IMG/VR virus record: IMGVR_UViG_3300035180_002116
Location: 1 to 37,168 of that record
DNA: 37,168 nt
Strand: one strand, 5' to 3'
From: a virus
Position 1 is the first letter of the stretch, and the number at the start of each line of letters is the position of its first letter. Below are positions 31,171 to 37,168 of the stretch, one piece after another. The position numbers and the translations under genes are program-made. Below the pieces are notes generated by a model. It saw only the letters and a program-made list of their open reading frames with translations. It did not search any database and had not been told where the DNA came from.

Positions 31171-32096
31171 ATTTGAAGGAAGCCTACTCAATCTTAGAAA
31201 TACCAGCAACCTCTACACCGGAGGAGGCTAAGAAAAAGTATCGCGAACTTACGAAAAAGTGGCATCCAGATATTAACAAAGAATCTGGTGCCGAAGAAAA
31301 ATTCAAAAAAATAAATGAAGCCTATCAAGTAGTATCATCTGGTAAAGGATCTGACCGAGAAGATAGAGTTTCTCAGCATGTATATAATCCATTTGGACAG
31401 CAAATAGTTTATGAGGCTGAAAATATATCACTATCTGCCACAGTATCTTTTGCAGAATCTGTATTAGGTTGTAAGAAAGAAATAAAGTTTAACCGTAAAA
31501 CAAAATGTAAAGATTGTAATGGCCAAGGTGAATTTGCCATAAACAATGGCTGTGATAAATGCGGTGGTAAGGGACAAATTACTAATCGTAATGCAAATAT
31601 GATTTTTGTTCAAACTTGCGATAAATGTTTTGGTAAAGTAGAAATCAAATCATGTTCAACATGTAATGGTGAAGGCGCAGTTCAATCTGAAGTATCCATG
31701 AGTGTTTCAGTTCCTGGTGGCGTACAAGATGATAATATACTTCGTTTAGGTGGTGTTGGAAATTTTGTAGGATCCTGGGGCCCAATAGATCAGCACACAG
31801 ACGTACATCTACGCATACGGGTGATTTCAGAACCCGGTTTAAGATTAGAAGGTAATAATGTAGTTTCTGATTTATCCATTTCTCTATTAGAAGCTTTAAC
31901 TGGGTGCAAAAAAACAGTTAAAACTATTGTAGGTGATAAGTCAGTGGATATAGTTCCTAAGTCTAGAAATAAAGATGAGATTATAATTTCACATCTAGGA
32001 GTTAACCGTGTGGGAAATCATATGGTTATTTTAGATATACAATATCCAGAAGATGTTAGCAATTTAGTTAACATATTAACTAATAAGGATAATTAA
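31167..32096 (+). CDS. dnaJ: DnaJ-type (Hsp40) co-chaperone with zinc-finger domain
   Basis: The 309-residue protein begins with a J domain (EAYSILEIPATSTPEEAKKK, HPD at 33-35) that stimulates DnaK ATPase. The Gly/Phe-rich linker is missing or very short. The zinc domain has four Cys pairs: C114/117, C129/132, C151/154 and C163/166. The third reads CDKCFGKVE instead of CxxCxGxG, a partial decay. Two substrate-binding beta domains follow (SVSVPGGVQDDNILRLGG). DnaJ is ~376 residues; the shortfall is the linker and a C-terminal dimer region. With no phage DnaK in the window, it should use host DnaK. Confidence 0.93.
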   Translation: MNLKEAYSILEIPATSTPEEAKKKYRELTKKWHPDINKESGAEEKFKKINEAYQVVSSGKGSDREDRVSQHVYNPFGQQIVYEAENISLSATVSFAESVLGCKKEIKFNRKTKCKDCNGQGEFAINNGCDKCGGKGQITNRNANMIFVQTCDKCFGKVEIKSCSTCNGEGAVQSEVSMSVSVPGGVQDDNILRLGGVGNFVGSWGPIDQHTDVHLRIRVISEPGLRLEGNNVVSDLSISLLEALTGCKKTVKTIVGDKSVDIVPKSRNKDEIIISHLGVNRVGNHMVILDIQYPEDVSNLVNILTNKDN

Positions 32097-32434
32097 TGCC
32101 ATTTTCTACTTTTTGCACTAATAAAGGTTGTGGTAAAATTCAAGAACCATATTTAGATCCACAAGATAATAAAGTTTACTGCTCCTCTTGTGATGGAGAA
32201 TTAACAAATATTACTCAATTTGTTAAGTCTCAGATGAAGAGTATGAAGCAATTCAAGCAGCGTCAAGCTAAGCCTTTTGCGGTTAAGTGCGCAATTTGTG
32301 GTAAAGAAGAACGGCCCAAACTAGTGCAGGACGATATAGTGTGCGGTGTATGTGGCAAACCACTTAATAATTTGAGCCCTATTTTCAAAAATATGCTTAA
32401 AGATAAGTTGAGAACCACAGATAAAGACGTTTAA
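32096..32434 (+). CDS. Double zinc-ribbon protein (112 aa)
   Basis: Two zinc ribbons are visible: Cys7, Cys12, Cys29, Cys32, and Cys65, Cys68, Cys83, Cys86 (CAICGK and CGVCGKPL). A helix with Lys and Gln links them (QFVKSQMKSMKQFKQRQ). The layout suits a DNA- or RNA-binding adaptor. ATG overlaps the dnaJ stop by one base (TAATG), and the primase TOPRIM gene follows 15 bases on. Function is unknown. Confidence 0.78.
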   Translation: MPFSTFCTNKGCGKIQEPYLDPQDNKVYCSSCDGELTNITQFVKSQMKSMKQFKQRQAKPFAVKCAICGKEERPKLVQDDIVCGVCGKPLNNLSPIFKNMLKDKLRTTDKDV

Positions 32435-32449
32435 AGAAAGTCCATCTTT

Positions 32450-33247
32450 ATGTTAGATAAAATTATAGAATCTTGCACTTATTTGCTTAATAATTTTCCT
32501 GGAGCCCAAGAATGTAGAGATTATTTAGATTCTAGATTGGATAGGAAAAGTCAAGAGTTTTTTAATTTTGGATATTTCCCTGATGCAAAAAACATTAATG
32601 TTTTGATTGACATGGTTGGAGAAGATACCTTAATAAGAGAAAAACTTTTATGGCACAAAAATATAGAAGATTCTTTAGGTTATCATAGTTTACCAATTAA
32701 CTATTTTGAAAATAATCCTTTAGTAATGCCATTTAAAAATACATATGGTAAAAATGTAGCTATAGTTGGCAGAACACTATTGAGTGGTGATGATTTAACA
32801 GCTTTAAATGAAGAATTGGGTAAAACGGGCCAATATAAAGCTGTTAAATATAAAAATACACAAGAAACATCTTCTTTTAAAAAAGGAAATCTACTTTTTG
32901 GATTATATGAAAATAAACAAGACATTATAGATAAAAATTGTGTTTATGTGGTAGAAGGTCAATTTGATGTAATTAAGGCTGTAGAAAAGGGTTTTAAAAA
33001 TATTGTAGCTTTAGGAACATCTAATATGAGTAACTATCAATTTTCTGTCATTAGCAGATACACTGATAACATATTCTTATTATTGGATAATGATAATGCC
33101 GGTGAAAAGGGGAGGAAAGCAATAATTAACAGATTCGGCAAGTTTGCGAATATTCAGAATTTTTTCCTACCAGACAGCTATAAAGATATTGATGAATACC
33201 TCACTAAGAGTAATGACGAGTCAATATCGTTTGTGATTAAAGGTTGA
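32450..33247 (+). CDS. DnaG-type primase catalytic subunit (TOPRIM), without zinc finger
   Basis: Residues ~1-150 resemble the DnaG core's N-terminal part (FNFGYFPD-like start, NPLVMPFKNTYGKNVAIVGR), and 160-250 form the TOPRIM. YVVEGQFDVIKAVEKG with Glu169, GLYENKQDI upstream, LLLDNDNAGEKGRKA with Asp213 and Asp215, and KDIDEYL close the set. It makes RNA primers using metal ions. The zinc-binding domain that normally precedes this core is in a separate gene 21 kb away (10308-10970), so the primase is split. No replicative helicase is fused or adjacent. It sits at the end of the operon of overlapping genes that starts at 29981. Confidence 0.88.
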   Translation: MLDKIIESCTYLLNNFPGAQECRDYLDSRLDRKSQEFFNFGYFPDAKNINVLIDMVGEDTLIREKLLWHKNIEDSLGYHSLPINYFENNPLVMPFKNTYGKNVAIVGRTLLSGDDLTALNEELGKTGQYKAVKYKNTQETSSFKKGNLLFGLYENKQDIIDKNCVYVVEGQFDVIKAVEKGFKNIVALGTSNMSNYQFSVISRYTDNIFLLLDNDNAGEKGRKAIINRFGKFANIQNFFLPDSYKDIDEYLTKSNDESISFVIKG

Positions 33248-33323
33248 ACTTTTAAAATAAATTTTCAACTCCTTACCATTGATATATTATTATTTGGTTC
33301 TGAGTCGTGTTTAATGGGGTATA

Positions 33324-33878
33324 ATGTATCAAGTTTATGTGGTGGTAAATAAGATAAATGATAAAATGTATATTGGCTCTACAGAGCGAAGATTACAAAT
33401 AGGCTGGATTGCTTATTTCGATACATATAAATCACAGCACGGATATAATGATACGCCAGGCGGAGATGGCGGAAATACTAATGGCGGTAAGAAGTTTTCT
33501 GAAGATTGGAAAGCAAAAATGTCGAAATCTTTGGCTGGCAAGCCTCAGACAGATAGAAGAAGATTTTCAGAAGAAATTAAAAAAGAAATATGTAGATTAT
33601 ATACTGAAGAAGAAAAATCTACCTATAATTTAGGTAAAAATTATAACTGTAGTAGAACTACAATAGATGACCTTTTAAAAAGAAATAACATAAGTATAAG
33701 AAAATCAAACTATACGGGTCACAGTAATAGTAAAAATATATTCTCTATTGAACAAGAAATAGAAATATGTAATAAGTATTTGCTCGGTAATGTAAGTAGA
33801 AGCGAATTGTCTAGAAAGTTTAATTGTGGTAAAACTACAATTAGAAATATCTTGTTGAAACATAACATTAAACTTTAA
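33324..33878 (+). CDS. GIY-YIG-related protein with shortened nuclease domain and helix-turn-helix repeats
   Basis: The first ~45 residues read VYVVVNKINDKMYIGSTERR (4-23), the typical GIY-YIG opening, and then jump directly to GWIAYFDTYKSQHGYN (27-42), which normally lies near the end of the domain. About 40 residues, including the usual Arg/His helix and the catalytic Glu, appear missing. NUMOD3-type GKKFSEDWKAKMSKSL and two helix-turn-helix-like units (YNLGKNYNCSRTTIDDLLKR; SELSRKFNCGKTTIRNILLK) follow. It is probably a relic of a homing endonuclease that keeps DNA binding but not cutting. A -10-like TATAAT precedes ATG 33324. Confidence 0.72.
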   Translation: MYQVYVVVNKINDKMYIGSTERRLQIGWIAYFDTYKSQHGYNDTPGGDGGNTNGGKKFSEDWKAKMSKSLAGKPQTDRRRFSEEIKKEICRLYTEEEKSTYNLGKNYNCSRTTIDDLLKRNNISIRKSNYTGHSNSKNIFSIEQEIEICNKYLLGNVSRSELSRKFNCGKTTIRNILLKHNIKL

Positions 33879-33888
33879 ATGAGGCAAT

Positions 33889-34332
33889 ATGATTAATAAA
33901 AGATCTAATCGCTCCGATAAATATCAGTGGGTTTTATTAGAGACCGTTTGTTCAAACGATATGCTAGAAGCCTTCTGTAATGAAGATAGCATTTCTGCTA
34001 GACTTAATCCATATCAATACGATGAGTCTTTAATGGATCTTGAAGACCAGCTCAAAAAAGAATTTTGGAGAGTAGTAGATACACTACTAACCCCACGACA
34101 AAGAGAAGTAATTAGATTATATGCTGATGGTTATACTCAAATGGAAATAGCTAAAATGCTTAATGTTAATCAGAGTTCTATAACTAAATCATTAAATGGA
34201 AACGTAGATTATAAAAATGGTAAAAAAGTATATGGTGGGGCCCGTAAAAAAATAAGAAAAATTATAGAAAATGATGATAAGATTAAGGACATTCTTCAAA
34301 AGATGGCTGAGTGCCGTGTAGAAAAGTGGTAA
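33889..34332 (+). CDS. Sigma-factor region-4-like transcription factor (147 aa)
   Basis: Residues ~67-102 (LTPRQREVIRLYADGYTQ, then MEIAKMLNVNQSSITKSL) are a sigma-70 region 4 or LuxR-type helix-turn-helix, with the LTPRQREV opening typical of such factors. The N-terminal 60 residues contain no recognisable region 2 or 3, and the basic C-terminus (ARKKIRKIIENDDKI) follows. Short phage factors of this type direct middle or late transcription by binding host RNA polymerase, or act as co-activators. It starts ten bases after the GIY-YIG-type gene and is followed by a strong terminator. It is a candidate reader of the TATAAATA-like sites. Confidence 0.8.
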   Translation: MINKRSNRSDKYQWVLLETVCSNDMLEAFCNEDSISARLNPYQYDESLMDLEDQLKKEFWRVVDTLLTPRQREVIRLYADGYTQMEIAKMLNVNQSSITKSLNGNVDYKNGKKVYGGARKKIRKIIENDDKIKDILQKMAECRVEKW

Positions 34333-34354
34333 TTTAATCTAAATATATTTAAAC

Positions 34355-34390
34355 GAGCCTATCTTAGAAATAAGGTAGGCTCTTTTTTTT
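34355..34390 (+). terminator. Intrinsic terminator after the sigma-like gene
   Basis: GAGCCTATCTTA (34355-34366) and TAAGGTAGGCTC (34371-34382) pair over 12 positions with one T-G wobble and loop GAAA. Eight T follow (34383-34390). This closes the unit. The following ~107 bases carry GCC/GGC symmetry (34391-34405), no gene, and an SD GGGAG (34487-34491). Confidence 0.95.
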
Positions 34391-34497
34391 GCCAATAAAT
34401 CGGCATTTGGGGATAACCTTATACCTAAATAAAGTCCCTAATAGTATCAATATTTCTTTATCTATGGTAGACACGCATTTGTTTAACGGGAGACGTA

Positions 34498-34956
34498 ATG
34501 TCAAAAAATTCGATAGATTATTTGAAGTTAGCCACTAGTATTTATAAGAAGGCTTATAAACTAAGTGATGTAAAAGAACATCTTGAGACCGTCGCATTTG
34601 ACATCGTTAGATTCAAAGACAGCGATAAAGCTGCTGATTTATGGCAAGTACAAAGCGCAGATGATGGTGAATACATTGTCGCGTTATATCAACCAGATGA
34701 AGATGTCAAAATTGCCAAGTTATGGGATGTTGCCGTAAATAAAACTGCTGGTGATTTACAAATCTCTTATAAAGGAGATCCTTTGGTAAGAATTAGTGCA
34801 AGTCAAATAGGAATTCCTTATTTAGAACTTTCAAAAGTGGAAGAATACTTGCCTGCTAAGCTAGCTTCTAATACTAAATTGGTAAAAGCATTACTAAATG
34901 AGCTATCAGAATCAGCTAAAAAAGAGGTATTAAGTAAATACCCTGAGTTAGTTTAA
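34498..34956 (+). CDS. Hypothetical protein (152 aa)
   Basis: The first gene after the terminator starts at ATG 34498 with GGGAGACGTA upstream. The N-terminus is a basic helix (KLATSIYKKAYKLSDVKEHL). The middle has alternating strands (YIVALYQPDEDVKIAKLWDV), and the end is helical (TKLVKALLNELSESAKKEVL). I recognise no family. With the following two genes, which share Ala/Lys/Asn-rich style, it could belong to a virion or head-assembly module. Confidence 0.72.
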   Translation: MSKNSIDYLKLATSIYKKAYKLSDVKEHLETVAFDIVRFKDSDKAADLWQVQSADDGEYIVALYQPDEDVKIAKLWDVAVNKTAGDLQISYKGDPLVRISASQIGIPYLELSKVEEYLPAKLASNTKLVKALLNELSESAKKEVLSKYPELV

Positions 34957-34978
34957 CATTACAGAATAGGTGCTATAA

Positions 34979-36586
34979 ATGAGCCGCGACAAAATACAAC
35001 AACTAGTAGGTTCTCTAGCCAAGACAGTAGAAAACAATGAGAGAATTGCTACTCCAATCTTAGCAGCAAAATTAGCTAAAGCTGTTGACGCTTACCCAGG
35101 CGATCAAACTATTGGCGCTATGTCTAGAGTTATTGGCAAAATGTCTGATAATAATACTTTGTTTATTCGCAAAGCGGATCTTAAAGTACTATACAATAAG
35201 CTTCATTCACGCAATACTAAATTTGCACAATTATTCCAAGATGAACTTGGCGTAGTTGAATCTCTTCCAGAGCCAACTTTAATGCCAAGAGATGAGGCGG
35301 TCAAGGTAAATACCTATGAAGTTGGAGACCAAGTACTAGCAAATGCATTAAATAGTGCTTTTGATAAGTACGCTCCACTTAAAATGTATTCACAAATTTT
35401 GGCTGATAAAGCACTATCTTCTGTAGCATCTACTTTAGATGCTTGGAATTTGAGACCAGCTACATTATCAGTTGATGATGGTAATGAAAAATTTTTAGTT
35501 ATCAAAGCTGATTATGAAACTCCTAGAGGAGTAACCAGTGTATTTATTCCAGTAGAGACTCATGGCAACAAAATTGCCGAAGCTGCTGTGTTTATGGGCA
35601 ATACAGGCCCTCAAGAATTGAATCATACTGGTATTAAAACATACCTTACCACTCAAGCTGGCACCAAATTAAAAATGAGTGCCACTGGCATTTTATCTGT
35701 ACTAACTAAAGCTGCGTCTGAAAATAGAGAAGTGAGTGATGCAGAAATTGCATTAACCAAACTTACTGCTTCTAGACAGGGTAAATCCGAATTTTTTCAA
35801 AATTCTATCATAGGTCAAAAGGTTGCAGAGGCTTCTCAAAAAGATGTTGTACTTCCAAAATCTAATGAATTTGCATCTTTCGAAGAACAATTTACTTCTG
35901 CTCATGGTCAAGCTTCATGGCAATTTGGCGAAGATAAAGTTACAGTCGCTAGAAATCATATCGTTAGAGAATTAACTAGTTATGGACATAAAAATCCACA
36001 AGTTACAGTTGCAAAGAATGATGACAATACTATTTTCTACAATGTTTCTTTAGATGCTGGACGTGTAGGATTTGTTGTTCCAGTTAAAGTGGCTAATGGT
36101 AAAGTAGTAAAACCAGGATTAATGCTATGTAATGGATCAGTTTCTGCATTTAGTCAAGAGGGTATTAATACACTATATGTTAATAATTCTAGTGATTTTA
36201 GAGCGGCTGCTGGAGCTTCTAGCTTGTCTGCTTTAAAGCCTAGTGAAGTTCTTCAAAATTTACGTACTGCTTTAGCAGATGGCAATCATACTAAGGCTGA
36301 AGATGCTCTTAATGTGTTAGCTAATTCTGGTGATACAAAAGCTTATGCCACTGGCTTTCAAGTTTATATGGCAGGATTAGGCGTCAAGGAAGCAGCTTCT
36401 GCTACTGTTAAATGTGGTCATGCTCAACATAGAAAAACTAGTGAGCACCCAATTTGCGCTCAAACTGGTTTACCAGTCCATCGTGTATATCAAGACCAAG
36501 ATGGAAATTGTCGTCCATTATATCGAAGAGGTATGGATGAAACATATGAGGGTGCCGTTTTCAATAACTCTAAGATTTTTGGATAA
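34979..36586 (+). CDS. Hypothetical protein with an internal duplication (535 aa), possibly virion-associated
   Basis: Two regions, about residues 115-225 and 300-402, follow the same pattern: a helix, then FLVIKADYETPRGVTSVFIP against IFYNVSLDAGRVGFVVPV, then a helical end (ELNHTGIKTYL against FSQEGINTLYV). The repeat appears to be a gene-internal duplication. A Cys/His cluster (Cys479, Cys493, His-rich region between, Cys511) may bind metal. The rest is Ala/Lys/Ser-rich. I recognise no named family. Its length and Asn/Ala-rich style would fit a virion protein, but this is not established. Confidence 0.7.
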   Translation: MSRDKIQQLVGSLAKTVENNERIATPILAAKLAKAVDAYPGDQTIGAMSRVIGKMSDNNTLFIRKADLKVLYNKLHSRNTKFAQLFQDELGVVESLPEPTLMPRDEAVKVNTYEVGDQVLANALNSAFDKYAPLKMYSQILADKALSSVASTLDAWNLRPATLSVDDGNEKFLVIKADYETPRGVTSVFIPVETHGNKIAEAAVFMGNTGPQELNHTGIKTYLTTQAGTKLKMSATGILSVLTKAASENREVSDAEIALTKLTASRQGKSEFFQNSIIGQKVAEASQKDVVLPKSNEFASFEEQFTSAHGQASWQFGEDKVTVARNHIVRELTSYGHKNPQVTVAKNDDNTIFYNVSLDAGRVGFVVPVKVANGKVVKPGLMLCNGSVSAFSQEGINTLYVNNSSDFRAAAGASSLSALKPSEVLQNLRTALADGNHTKAEDALNVLANSGDTKAYATGFQVYMAGLGVKEAASATVKCGHAQHRKTSEHPICAQTGLPVHRVYQDQDGNCRPLYRRGMDETYEGAVFNNSKIFG

Positions 36587-36589
36587 TCG

Positions 36590-37168
36590 ATGAGAATAAA
36601 TAAACTGGCAGAACTACTAGAATTAAAATATCAGTTTAGATCTGAAGGCGCAACTATATCTGAAGTAATTGATAGTGTTAAAAAAGACGTTATTAATGCT
36701 TATACTCTATATGTAAGCAGTAAGGCCAAAGAACCTATTTTACAAAAATTAGCTGATATTGGAGAACCATTTAGTAAATCACTAGTATCTGAAATGCAAA
36801 AAACAGTAGCCAATATAGATACTTTAGCTGATGCCCCTCCTCTTTTATTTAGACAAATCAATAAAATGTTAGGAGCTATTTCTGCAATGAAATCAGATCC
36901 AGAACATACTACTCGTAATTTTATTCATGATAGTGTTCGGGTAAATAGAGAATCAGAAAAAAATTATAGAGAACATCTTAAATCTAAATTTGAAATGGTT
37001 GTAAGTCGCATTTCTTCCATTTTAGAAAAACAAGCTAGAATATTAAAAGCTTTTCTTCCTAAAGATATTCCATTAGCTGGTGGAGCAGTAGATCCACAAA
37101 GAAAAGAGCTAAGCAAAGAAAAACTATTAATGTTTTCTAGAAGTCTGGCGGCACAAAGATATGGATTA
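36590..37168 (+). CDS. Hypothetical protein, 5' part (gene runs off the right edge)
   Basis: ATG 36590, three bases after the previous stop, opens a frame of 193 codons that continues past the window. The visible part is helical and charged (KLAELLELKYQFRSEGATIS, FVS-free, EKNYREHLKSKFEMVVSRIS). It resembles coiled-coil proteins that pair with the gene before it. There is no recognised motif. The true length is unknown. Confidence 0.7.
   Translation, partial: MRINKLAELLELKYQFRSEGATISEVIDSVKKDVINAYTLYVSSKAKEPILQKLADIGEPFSKSLVSEMQKTVANIDTLADAPPLLFRQINKMLGAISAMKSDPEHTTRNFIHDSVRVNRESEKNYREHLKSKFEMVVSRISSILEKQARILKAFLPKDIPLAGGAVDPQRKELSKEKLLMFSRSLAAQRYGL

Noticed and set aside
1-37168. tRNA genes
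   Set aside because: No gap is long enough or shows a cloverleaf with a T-loop (GGTTCRA) signature; the few G+C-rich patches do not fit.

Overview
The window looks like an internal piece of a large (probably 'jumbo' or 'huge') tailed-phage genome. Every gene I can support, about 46, lies on the + strand. Genes are packed with overlaps or gaps of a few bases, base composition is A+T-rich, and many genes have GGAG/AAGGA-type ribosome binding sites. The gene content mixes T4-like functions (SbcC/SbcD-type recombination nuclease, dNMP kinase, RecA/UvsX, gp32-like SSB, small sigma-like factor) with bacterial-type ones (DNA polymerase III alpha, topoisomerase I, a DnaG-type primase in two pieces). 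There are free-standing homing-type endonucleases and many small zinc-ribbon or unknown proteins. I see no tRNA, rRNA, CRISPR array or complete insertion sequence. The host cannot be named; strong Shine-Dalgarno sites argue against a host that rarely uses them.

Layout. 1-6.3 kb: the tail of an HNH endonuclease gene, a frameshifted small gene, topA, an AAA+ ATPase, a ribosomal protein bS21 gene, two unknown proteins (one with a C-terminal beta-sandwich-like domain) and an MT-A70-type adenine methyltransferase. 6.3-7.7 kb: a ribbon-helix-helix regulator preceded by a perfect 17-bp palindrome, then two overlapping HNH endonuclease genes. 7.7-10.3 kb: two cysteine-rich mini-proteins, a peptide deformylase fused to a SEC-C tail, a cysteine-less thioredoxin-fold protein and small unknowns. 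10.3-15 kb: CHC2 zinc-finger primase piece, SbcD, SbcC and dNMP kinase. 15-19.8 kb: a probable virion protein, a Cas4/RecB-like nuclease, a full-length trigger factor and a stand-alone M41 (FtsH-type) peptidase. 19.8-23.4 kb: DnaE. 23.5-26.6 kb: an orphan IS607-type helix-turn-helix protein and unknowns. 26.6-29.9 kb: a possible UvsY-like mediator, RecA, a winged-helix protein and SSB, closed by a strong terminator. 30-34.4 kb: a homing-type endonuclease, RuvC-like resolvase, DnaJ, a zinc-ribbon protein, the TOPRIM primase piece, a shortened GIY-YIG protein and a sigma-region-4 protein, closed by a second strong terminator. 34.5-37.2 kb: a new unit of unknown, possibly virion-associated, proteins running off the end.

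Two systems stand out. The first is a replication/recombination set: DnaE, split primase, TopA, SSB, RecA with a probable mediator, SbcCD, RuvC-like resolvase, Cas4-like nuclease and dNMP kinase. The second is a scattered set of proteins that all act on the ribosome or the emerging peptide: bS21, deformylase with a SEC-C tail, trigger factor and DnaJ, joined by a peptidase and an AAA+ ATPase. Inferred together, they suggest the phage remodels initiation, N-terminal processing, folding and turnover of nascent proteins in its host.
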